From Astropecten irregularis (lineage: Eukaryota; Echinodermata; Asteroidea; Paxillosida; Astropectinidae): a stretch of 64,000 nucleotides of DNA. Of this stretch, positions 46,278 to 55,648 are shown one piece after another. How positions within the stretch are numbered: the first letter of the stretch is position 1; every line of letters begins with the position of its first letter. The notes under the pieces are model-generated. The model did no database searches, had not been told where the DNA came from, and was given only the letters and a program-made list of their open reading frames with translations. The position numbers and the translations under genes were made by a program. The DNA is taken from NCBI GenBank assembly GCA_963971285.1, contig OZ020256.1:2172501-2236500 (forward strand), given 5' to 3'.

Positions 46278-48174
46278 TGTTAGTTATTTAGCTATGTGCA
46301 TGCAATGTAGCCTGACTTCCAATACCGTTCCAATGCAGTCATGCAGGCGCTGACGGTACGGGCCAAGACCTTAGCACAAGCCTTGGCGAAAATTGCTCAC
46401 TAGTGCCGCAGCAAGCGCTAGGTTTAGTACTAGGTTTTACTGCTGCTAGTGTAGTGCTGCTAGTTGCTGTTACATGTATATTATGAAGCAAAGACACGCT
46501 TACATTACGAAGGTGTGTGCACCTGTGGATTCATGTGACACGTATAAATACATTGTATATAGCCTACAGTCCAATGTATTTGGTGGGCGTGAAGTGTTCT
46601 AGACTTGATACCAGGCGTTGCATTGGAAAAACCGCGTACCGATACACAATGTTTAAAATACATCCAAAACATAAATAGAAAGTAAACAATTATTTTCTCT
46701 GACTGCCATGCTTAATATTAATCGTAGTGGGAATTTTGAAGTAACCGTTGAACTGTCCGACCTCACCATGAACAAAACTTGTTATAATATCGGACTTGAT
46801 ATGAAGACCACGGTTGACCGCTTATCAGCATTTTATCTGTATTTGTATGTACTATGTGCGATCGGAGTTAGATATCGGAGGCGTCAGATCGAAGGTCAAT
46901 GGGGAGATACAGGGTTCATTCCACCGCGTGACATATACGCCCACCCTTAAATCAGTAGAGGGCGTATGTCTTCAAGCACGTGGTGGTATATGACTTGACC
47001 TTATAGGGCATGCGCCTTTTTGTAAATGCATTACTGTGATACACTCACGTTGTACGACCCCAGTTTTTTTTTCGAATTTTCAAATTCCCGATAACGCGGC
47101 TCAGTTGTCGTGCCGAACTCAATTTGCTGAGCCACATAAACGCTAAACTTGGGTTCGGCACGGCAGTAGCACGGGTTATAGCCAAGACCTATATGGTCGT
47201 GTCCAGTCTTCAATGATGACAGGGCAGTATAGGGCTAACATCGGCACAACAGCAGCAACAGCAACAACCGCTTTGCGAATTTCACGCCAAGGTTTTGGCT
47301 ACAAAATGCATGCTGTAAATTTTGTTAATACCACGACCACACAGCGTTCCATACCGAGTTACTGACCATGGGTCAATACGAGCACATTCCGATCCACCAC
47401 GCACCCGGTCCATACACTGTTGGTTTTGCATAAATTTATGTACTTAGAAGAGGGATCGTTGGTTAATATGCACATTCTCTCCGCAGAGAAAAAAAAGATA
47501 TAAGTTGATAAAAATACAGTTTAAGCCCATGTGCACAAACACGTGGCTTAGCCTTCGATAGAGCATAGCCTATATAGAACCTATACGTTGACGGAAAAAT
47601 AACAGGGGGCGTGTCGGTAAAATAATCTTTATATTACTCAACTTATCACACCCACACCGTGCACAGACACTTTTGAAACGTGATTTTGACTGCTATCCTT
47701 CAAATCAATGAGTACATGAAACAGTCGTCTGTACAATTATGTGAATCAAAAGTATTGTTTTTCCTTTTTTTTGGCCAAGTTTCAGAAACGGTTATTGGGT
47801 GAATTTCAAAATTACGAGGGCCTGACGTTTCGATCCCTGCATGTTAGAATCTTTCTACGGGCTTGGCGTGAAACACGGACACGAAAGAGAGCACAAAGTT
47901 GCGCCAAAAGGACTTGGAACAAGTATATATAATAACCGTCGATCGAATGGAACATCTACGTGGCTGAAACAAGCAGAATTTCAAGCGCATTTAAAGAGAG
48001 GTGACGGAAATAGGAGTCACTGACAATTGGATGGAGGGAAACAAAGAAAGTTGTGGATGGAGAAAAGAACCCCGAAGGTTAAGGGGAATCCAGAGAAAAA
48101 GTAACAAGGGAGAAAAAGCTCACTTAGAAATGGACGCTGAAAGAGTGGCGAATATTTCCAAGGGAATTACATAA
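46278..48174. other. Region between the TKFC start and the SRCR gene end
   Basis: Should contain the TKFC promoter and first transcribed bases (upstream on the minus strand). No TATA box or other element could be placed with confidence, and no coding exon was seen. Confidence 0.6.
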
Positions 48175-48180
48175 TTTATT
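48175..48180 (-). terminator. Candidate poly(A) signal of the SRCR gene
   Basis: AATAAA on the minus strand, 760 nt past the stop codon. The AT-rich 48181-48940 stretch would be the 3' UTR. Confidence 0.4.
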
Positions 48181-48940
48181 ACTTACAGTGTAATACATGT
48201 TTACATAACTTAACATTTTCCAGATTTATATTATTCGTAATATCACTTTCTACATTAATTACAGAACATGTCGAAAAAATTATCACGTGCTTGGCAATAT
48301 ATACTGATTTATGTAATTAAAAAAAAATTATTTTCAAGAATATTTTTTTTACAATTCACGACGCTCGGCAATATGCCAGTATCACTTGTCTTCAAATTGG
48401 AGATATCCACACAATGTAACACTGTACCAAAATTATGATTCTTGAACAAGCTTTGCTGCCGTGCAAGCTTATACATATACAATAACACATTGAAATTTAA
48501 AAAGTCAATATTTACAATTCATTACCTTACAAATCTCCTTAAATGCAAATTTAGACACGGAGACTCTTATACGCAATGACAATGGCAGAAATTTCCATCA
48601 ATATAAGCGTCTGTGTCATAATAATAGGAAATTTTCTTGTAAAATATTTTCTTGTAAAATATTACTTGGAAAACCAAAACAAAATCTTTTGATGTGTCAG
48701 CATTCAGCATCCAGTGTATTCATTAATTTCATTCAGATTCAAATATTTTTCTTCAAGTTTCATTGAGTACCGATAGTGCTGTAATGTCATCCGAAGTTTA
48801 TACAAAGAGTAGAAAACAACTAAAATGCGAATCGGTATAATAGCAAATGATTAATTTGTTCTTGGCAAAAAAAATGTTTCGGCAGTAAGCCAACATTTTT
48901 GAAGAGAACACATCACAGTGGCTTGTAAGAGGCATCTTGT

Positions 48941-49362
48941 TTAAGACTTCTCCTCTGTGGCAGCAGTAGCAGCAGCAGCAGCGCCAGCAACGGGCGGCAG
49001 CGCTGAATATGCCGGCGGTGGCGGCATCGGGGCTACGGTCAGCCCGATAGCACCGGGACCGGACTCGTTGCCGCTGGTCACCACGTAGCCCGGTGGCGGC
49101 TGGAACTGCTGTACGGGAATGGTGTAGCCGACGGGCACGCCGGTCGTGTTCACCACCGTGGCAGCCGGGTTGGAGGCGGCGTACGACACCGGTGTGTCGG
49201 CGGCGCTGGTCGTGGTGCGACGGCTGCTGCGTCTTCGCTTCTTCTTCTTACTGGCAGAGGAAACGCAGCCCCACACGCAGGACACGAGGATGGCAAAACC
49301 CAGGAGACTACCGATGACTGTGAAGGTTATGGCCATGGGTGACATCCACAGGACAGAGCCCT
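48941..49362 (-). CDS. SRCR gene terminal coding exon 7 (TM and tail)
   Basis: Encodes residues 255-394 and the TAA stop: transmembrane helix, KKKKRRR stop-transfer, then a tail with many Ser/Thr, two PPxY motifs, a run of five alanines and the end TEEKS. Acceptor TACAG. It is GC-rich compared with its surroundings. Confidence 0.92.
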
Positions 49363-52300
49363 CTGTACAACACATGGCAAATATTCAAATTAAGGCTTCT
49401 TTACTCAACAATTGGCAACCTTATAGGAATGCCACTAGGAGACATATCGTTGGAGAGAAGTCTGTACCCACATGGCCGCTCTTAGGGCTGACCATTATTT
49501 TGACCCAAGTGACACCGTCCTAGATCAATTCCAACTTACCAGAGAGCTCGCACATAACTCCCACATCTTCATTGTGACCGCAGTTGTGGATGTGCCAGCC
49601 TGGGGTGAGGCAGCGGCCCAGGTTGCTCTCCGTCCCGTAGCACGTTACCGTCTCCAGTAGCACTGGCCCAGTACCCGGACCGTACAATCTGTCGCCATCG
49701 TCCACGGCCACCTTTGAAGAAAGGTCAACACAAAATCACAGTGTGACACGTAAACAATAATCATAATGTCTGCACAATAATGATTCCGCACATTGTGGTT
49801 GGCCAACGCGTTGCAAACTCTTCTCTTTTTTTCAGATGCTTACCAGGGCATTGCCATAGCCGAGTTGTCTACAGACCACCTGGGCATCGTATATGTCCCA
49901 GTAATCGTTACAAATCGTCCCCCACATCGGCTGGTAGTCATCATGAAGGTGGAAGATCTCTACCCGGCCCTCGAAACGAGTCTGACCGCCCACCAGACGA
50001 ACAGAATACTCTGACGATAAAACAAAGAAAATGCACTAATTTAAAATGACAAAAAAAGACTCTGGAATTTGCCCAACCCTCAGTTTTTGTATGATTATAA
50101 AAAAAAATCATTAAAATCCAACATGAACGTTACATTTGGTATAAATACGCATGTGTACGCAGGTGAATTCGAACAGGTGGAACTCACCGGTAATACTGCT
50201 GCATATTACGGCTGCTGTATCTTCATCTGCACACGCCTTGGACTGCCAGGCTCCGTAATAACAGTCATCCAGTGAGTTCTCGTTTCCTGGCGAGAAAAAA
50301 TGCAAAGCGAAGAGTCAATGAGGATTGATAAGAATTATTAAGGTGTAGGTGACCGAATGTGGTGACCGAAGCCGGTAGGTGAAGGTGCAGGTGAAGGTGA
50401 AGGCTTAGGTGCGGGTAAAGGTGCAGGTATAGGTGGAGGTGAAGGTGAATGTGAAGGCGTAGGTGAAGGCGAAGGTGGAGGTGAAGGCGAAGGTGAAGGT
50501 GAAGGTGAAGGCGTAGGTGAAGGTATAGGTGGAGGTGAACTTGAATGTGAAGGTGAAGGCGTAGGTGAAGGTGAAGACGTAGGTGCAGGTGAAGGTGAAG
50601 GTATAGGTGGAGGTGAAGGTGAATGTGAAGGTGTAGGTGAAGGCGTAGGTGAAGGTGAAGGCGTAGGTGCAGGTTAAGGTGAAGGTGAAGGCGAAGGTGG
50701 AGGTGAAGGTGAAGGTGAAGGTGAAGGCGAAGGTGAAGGTGAAGACGTAGGTGAAGGTATAGGTGGAGGTGAACTTGAATGTGAAGGTGAAGGCGTAGGT
50801 GAAGGTGAAGACGTAGGTGCAGGTGAAGGTGAAGGTATAGGTGGAGGTGAAGGTGAAGGTGAAGGTGAATGTGAAGGTGAAGGTGAAGGCGTAGGTGCAG
50901 GTTAAGGTGAAGGTGAAGGTGGAGGTGAAGGTGAAGGTGAAGGTACAGGTGAAGGTGAAGGCGTAGGTGAAAGTGCAGGTGAAGGTGAAGGTGAGGGTGA
51001 AGGTGAGGGTGAAGGTGAAGGCGTAGGTGAAGGTGAAGGCGTAGGTGAAAGTGCAGGTGAAGGTGAAGGTGAAGGTGAAGGCGTAGGTGAAGGTGAAGGC
51101 GTAGGTGAAAGTGCAGGTGAAGGTGAAGGTTAGGGTGAAGGCGTAGGTGAAGGCGTAGGTGAAAGTGCAGGTGAAGGTGAGGGTGACGGTAAAGGTACAG
51201 GTGAAGGTGAAGGCGTAGGTGAAAGTGCAGGTGAAGGTGAAGGTGAACGTGAGGGTGAAGGTGAAGGCGTAGGTGAAAGTGAAGGTGCAGGTGAAGGTGA
51301 AGGCGTAGGTGAAGGTGAAGGCGTAGGTGAAGATGACAATGAAGTGTAAGTGCTGAAATGTTCTCTTCCCAAACCTTCTCTGAACCTCAGTCTTCCTTTA
51401 CCTTGGCATGATACCGAATCCAGGTAGGTTTCGTACATAGATGACTGGAACCGGTCTCCTCTAGAGGCTAATGTTGCCAGAGGATAGCCAAGCTGATTGC
51501 AAACCACGGTGGCATCCTTAATATCTAGACATAAACAATCAATTCAAGACGGACACATCAATAAATTGAACACTTGTTTCAAGTTGATTTGAGAGAAACC
51601 AGCATGAAGTTGTGCATTGTAAGCCCAAACAACCCTAATTTGGAAGATATAATCGGCATTTACATCTTTTGGCATTTCTCTAATCGTTGTGTCCACGACA
51701 AAAACATGTGAGGAACGTTACTTGTGAGGAACATAGTCCTGGTTCAAGGTTTAAATCAACAGCACATTTCCCCAGAACAATTTGAGATCTTGTTGAAGTC
51801 CCGATCTGATATCTACGGTCTGATATCTACGTTCAAAACATCATATTATGGTGAAATGATCAATATAAACACAAACACAACTGTAATAGCCATAACAACT
51901 TACCCCAATATGAATCACATATTGCTCCCCTTTTTCCATCGTGGAATATTTCTACGATGCCCTCGTTGGGACCAGACCCTGCTGTCAGGCCAATACCAAA
52001 CTTCGCCTGAGCTGTGCGGAGGGAAACAACTTTATCATTAGATGAAGTTCATGGGTACTCTTATGAAAGTATACCATTGGATGATGGGTATATCAGAATC
52101 TGGTTTATGGGGCCTAATAGGCGGATAAAGAGTGCCCAGATTTAACTGTGTTAAATGAGCTCAATCGGACATTTGAGTCACGCAAAAATAGCAAAAACCC
52201 GACTCAATTTCTCTTGTAAAACATAAAGAACGGTTTTTATCTTACCCCGCGATCAAAACTGTTTTCGGTCTTCGTTTTACTAATTTCTGGATAAATATAC

Positions 52301-53446
52301 CATTTCAGGCGGAAACATTTTAAGGATATTTTTCTACAGCACCATATTCATACCCTGAAAGTCACAGTACGTAAATTATGTTAACATTTCTGTCAGTTGG
52401 GTATGATTCAAATCCTGTACTGTGCATTTAAATAACTTCATACCCCGAGGTTTTGCCAACCAAGATGGCGAACACTATGGAGAGCCATCATTATTAAACA
52501 CGATTAAAAAAAAAAAAAAATTATAAACATTCACAGATTGTGTTGAATGTGGTGTAAATAAAACAATGACAATGTCACCGAATCGACACACATCATAATC
52601 CCCGTTAACAGATCAGCAGATCCCACACTAGCGTCATCCAGACAGTAGAGAACGACACCCAAATGCCGCGCCGACAGCGACCACGACGAAACAGGAAGCC
52701 CCCGCAAATGCCCCAAAATCCACGGCGCCCAAAGTCGACCGCTCCCCGCTCGGTCAGTCGGTCTTATTTGTTGAGGCTGTTTCCTGTTCGCGAGCGGTGC
52801 CTTGCACGGACCAGTACTATCCATAATCTGTGTTTAATTAATACCAACGTCGTCAAACAAAGAGAGACAACCATCAACGATTATAGGGCGAAGGTCATGC
52901 GATCCGGCTGGTGGCTGTGCCCATCGCGAGTAGAAGGAATTGTACCACAAACACGGCATTTTTATTTCTGCGGTGAAGGTTATAAAACGTCATTTTCAAT
53001 CAGTATAAAGCGAAGATTCGTATTTGGACAGAAAAGAATGCAGAAATATTATGGATACATATTAATTAACGAGACGACTTTTGATTATTGTGACACACGT
53101 CACCATGCACTGCTTCGGTTGAAACAGTGAACGGCAACAAGGGTTAGTACTGGTTCAACCGCGGGGAGTTGCGAAAGCATTCTATGGGTGCATTCGTTTA
53201 GCTAACACGGGTCGGCCCTTACTGGGAAAGGTCGTGCTATACTGCACAGAACAAGCGAGAGAATGGGGACGAGGTTGACTGGTGTCGACCCGGGGGGAGC
53301 TAAACGAATGCACTCTATGATTGGAGGCAGAAGGATGGTGCGCACTTCTCACCTGGTTCCGTTACAGTCAAATTCTTTCCCGCTGCAATCCGCCCGAAAA
53401 CACAGACGCAAGCTACCATCGCAGCAAACTGCCACAGTGTCCACAT
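48941..53446 (-). CDS. Two-SRCR-domain type I membrane protein, 7 coding exons
   Basis: Complete 394-residue gene from exons 53353-53446, 51904-52011, 51402-51524, 50188-50286, 49844-50010, 49540-49711 and 48941-49362. All junctions are GT-AG and in phase, 1185 nt in total. Layout: signal peptide (about 1-22), SRCR 1 (about 36-138), SRCR 2 (about 145-250), transmembrane helix (about 264-289), polybasic KKKKRRR (293-299) and a Pro/Ala/Thr-rich tail. Each SRCR domain has six cysteines, the group-A pattern (for example [17 protein letters not shown] and [11 protein letters not shown] in domain 2). The tail has two PPxY motifs, PPGY (344-347) and PPAY (370-373), the known ligand for WW domains such as those of NEDD4-type ubiquitin ligases. 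SRCR proteins bind microbial or host ligands at the cell surface, but the ligand here is unknown. Domain 1 is split over three exons and domain 2 over two. No orthologue is recognised, and large SRCR families are known in echinoderms. Confidence 0.93.
49540..49711 (-). CDS. SRCR gene coding exon 6
   Basis: Encodes residues 198-254, the second half of SRCR domain 2: [31 protein letters not shown] and [11 protein letters not shown]. Phase 0 to phase 1, acceptor TCAAAG, donor GTAAGT. Confidence 0.95.
49783..49822. repeat. Solo arm of MITE family E in SRCR intron 5
   Basis: CGCACATTGTGGTTGGCCAA then CGCGTTGCAAACTCTTC, one arm only. It sits about 20 nt upstream of the exon 5 donor region in plus coordinates, inside a 132-bp intron. 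Confidence 0.7.
49844..50010 (-). CDS. SRCR gene coding exon 5
   Basis: Encodes residues 142-197, the first half of SRCR domain 2: [40 protein letters not shown] and LGYGNAL, a very typical SRCR sequence. Acceptor GTCAG, donor GTAAGC, ends in phase 0. Confidence 0.95.
50188..50286 (-). CDS. SRCR gene coding exon 4
   Basis: Encodes residues 109-141, the end of SRCR domain 1: [20 protein letters not shown] and then DTAAVIC, which carries the last three cysteines of the domain. Acceptor CGCCAG, donor GTGAGT. Confidence 0.92.
50341..51345. repeat. GGTGAA-type hexamer array in SRCR intron 3
   Basis: About 1 kb of GGTGAAGGTGAA with variants (GGCGTA, GGTGCA, GGTATA, GGTGGA). Higher-order blocks recur, for example the GTATAGGTGGAGGTGAA blocks near 50522, 50604, 50757 and 50835. 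It fills most of intron 3. Read on the coding strand it gives Ser-Pro and Thr-Pro dipeptides. Confidence 0.95.
51402..51524 (-). CDS. SRCR gene coding exon 3
   Basis: Encodes residues 68-108, the middle of SRCR domain 1: [20 protein letters not shown] and YLDSVSCQG. The donor GTAAAG at 51396-51401 lies about 60 nt before the hexamer array of intron 3. Confidence 0.92.
51904..52011 (-). CDS. SRCR gene coding exon 2
   Basis: Encodes residues 32-67, the first third of SRCR domain 1: [20 protein letters not shown] and GAICDSYW with the first conserved cysteine. Acceptor CGCACAG, donor GTAAGT, phase 1 at both ends. Confidence 0.9.
52250..52398 (+). mobile_element. MITE family A, partial copy in SRCR intron 1
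   Basis: GTTTTCGGTCTTCGTTTTAC through TTTCAGGCGGAAACATTTTA to the region before the right end. Neither terminus is kept. Confidence 0.75.
52399..53187. other. SRCR intron 1, unidentified GC-rich patch
   Basis: 52640-52825 is GC-rich with long open frames on both strands (for example 52663-53130 plus), but neither frame matches a family that could be recognised and no flanking splice logic fits. Confidence 0.4.
53188..53313. mobile_element. MITE family F, 126 bp
   Basis: GTGCATTCGTTTAGCTAACA at the left, GGAGCTAAACGAATGCAC at the right. Flanks TCTATGG (53181-53187) and TCTATGA (53314-53320) look like a 7-8 bp target duplication. In SRCR intron 1. Confidence 0.85.
53353..53446 (-). CDS. SRCR gene coding exon 1 (signal peptide)
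   Basis: Encodes residues 1-31. It starts [18 protein letters not shown], a hydrophobic signal peptide likely cut near residue 22, followed by KNLTVTEP. The ATG context is AAGATGT, with A at -3. Donor GTGAGA, phase 1. Confidence 0.88.
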
Positions 53447-53970
53447 CTTCCTTCACGTCTTCGTGTGCCCTAAAAAACTGAAATATTATCCCCAAAACAA
53501 GAGCTAAGTTTCCAACCCAAACCAACTGGCCGCTGGTTTGTCCGGAGTATACAGTGTAACAGTGTATACTCTATCGTCTCTGGTCAACAAAATGCTCCGG
53601 ACTATTACCAAATGACCGTTATACTGTCGTGAATGTTGTACTTTGTTACATAACGGTTTGGACAATTATTAACAACTTAATCAACAGACTGGTATCATAC
53701 ACATTGGATGTTAGATAAGCCTTTCGCCCATGACAACATCCTACCAACAAGATGATATCTCTCCGTATTAATTAATTTACATGGATTAAAACAAAATTAA
53801 ATTTTGAGGTCATTATAAAACATACGTCAAGTATGGTTATAAGTGAGGGAGATGGTTATTTGAATAAGAGGAATAAAATGGCACTCATGGAGCTCCGTAG
53901 ATTAACAACCAACACCGTTATCTTCGTCCAATGTCCCGTGTACAAAGAGCAATATTTAGACTACGGGTTC

Positions 53971-54304
53971 TTAAAGGTAATATCATACTTTGGTTTTAAT
54001 CAAAGAGATACAGAGTCATAAATATCAAGACAGATACAGTAACAGTCATCTGTGAAAATGTCAGTCCCATACGGTGCCCACTTCTTGAGAAAACAGTGAA
54101 AAATAGCCACAGTATTTTTTAAGTCTTTTCTCTTTTAATTTTGATCTTTTAAAAGATGGAAAAGATTTTCGGTCGTTGTTTTACTCATTTCTGGATAAAT
54201 ACAGCATTTCAGGCGGAAAAAATATCTTCATACCCTGTAAGTTATACGTAAATCTGTGAACATTTCTGTTTTAGTTTCTTACCAAAGTATGATACTACCT
54301 TTAA
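53971..54304 (+). mobile_element. MITE family A, complete copy with internal deletions
   Basis: 334 bp, TTAA at both ends, between the divergent SRCR and TNFR-like genes. It lacks about 30 bp after GGCGGAA that other copies have. Confidence 0.92.
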
Positions 54305-54870
54305 CTGGACGCTGTTTGCACATTTTCAACATTTGGTAGATTGTTTAATAACATGCTTTACGAAACAAAAAAATAACATAAGGTATGACAATCCCATTGG
54401 TAAATATGCGCTGCTTTATAGGAATGACAGGTCAGGGTAGACATTATGCGTTTTATATAACTGGAAATCACGACTGATGAAGAATTTTTACGACAAACGT
54501 TAAACCAATGAAATGACTTTGGTAGCAAGATAACGCTGTATCAATTGCCGAATATAATACAGCCAAAAATACTTCAAGTAAAAAATGAGTAACCTACATT
54601 TTGTAAGTTGTTGTTCAGGTTACAAAAATGCTTGTCATTATTGCGAGTAAATAGTTGGTATGCAGAACGACTATTTTAAGAGTATTCGCAATCCATTCCA
54701 TTTATGGTTGGTATAACAAGTGGGTAGAAATGTCATACAAAACATTCACCCTATAGCCCTCCATTCATTGCCTTTTCTGCTTGTAAAAGTTAAAGGGAGA
54801 AAAGCCCCTAATATGCAGTCTTATTTCACATTTTTAACTGATCCAGCGATGGACATCACGTACCGAATAT

Positions 54871-54900
54871 AGTTTGTGGGCCTATACCAGCCCACAAACT
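54871..54900. repeat. Short hairpin, 11-bp arms
   Basis: AGTTTGTGGGC, loop CTATACCA, GCCCACAAACT. In the region upstream of the TNFR-like gene. Function unknown. Confidence 0.8.
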
Positions 54901-55428
54901 TGCGTTCACTTTCCATTGAATGTATGCCCATAATAGGTACATAATTTGTCATGTTTGCTTTGTCTGTATTTGATTGATTGCATGTTGTTTGTTTGTTTGT
55001 TTATTTGTTTGCTTGCTCGTCACTTTGTTTGGACAAACTCAATAATTCTTTTTGGAGGTCTTGCAAATCCAATAATGCTCCCTTTAACGGTATTGATCGA
55101 GAGTGCAAGTTTAAGTTTCGATCACTATTGCACGTATATGTATACCAATCATGTAGTCTTTAACTCTTTATACCTTAAAACGGATACGTTTTGAGTCAAT
55201 AGGTTTTAATTGTGTGTTGTATCTGGGAGTAGGGTTTTCCCCTTTAAAGCCCCCCGTTGCTTTGACTACAATAATTGTGCGCTCATGCATTTCATATTTC
55301 CATAGTGTCAAATCACCCGAAGGCTAACAAACAGGACTCGTAGTCACTAGTCAGTGCAGTGCAACACCACTGTCGGGGCTAGACACTTCCCTGCCGCAGA
55401 AAAGAACGGAAACCTCCCTCTCTTCCCT

Positions 55429-55470
55429 ATGCCTCCCCGGCACGATCGCTGGGAAGCAATGCTCATCTAA
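55429..55470 (+). promoter_or_regulatory. Upstream ORF before the TNFR-like start
   Basis: ATG at 55429 opens a 13-codon frame ending TAA at 55468-55470, 73 nt before the main ATG and in another frame. If it lies in the transcript leader it would lower translation of the receptor. The transcription start is not known. Confidence 0.35.
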
Positions 55471-55543
55471 GTGAGAGAGGTTTCGGTGGAGCAGACTAAG
55501 ATTGAGCAACCTCCCGGACGGGAAAGTCTAAGTTGAAAAACCA

Positions 55544-55648
55544 ATGATGGCTATGTCTGTCAGCGCGCTGGCTCGCCTTATCAGCGCCGTGTTGCTGCTG
55601 CTTGCTACCCCGTCCATAGCAGCTCGAAAACACTACCGTGGAACACAG
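55544..55648 (+). CDS. TNFR-like coding exon 1 (signal peptide)
   Basis: Encodes residues 1-35: MMAMSVSALARLISAVLLLL then ATPSIAARKHYRGTQ, a clear signal peptide. Donor GTAAAG, ends in phase 0. Followed by a 3.1-kb intron. Confidence 0.87.

Larger units (their letters stand above)
53447..55543. other. Shared upstream region of the divergent SRCR and TNFR-like genes
   Basis: 2.1 kb head-to-head spacer. Holds one MITE A, a short hairpin, (TTTG)n near 54988 and, at 55340-55540, a GC-richer stretch that is likely the TNFR-like leader. Confidence 0.6.

Noticed and set aside
47741..48023. Short plus-strand frames before the SRCR 3' end
   Set aside because: No domain, no splice partners and basic low-information sequence.
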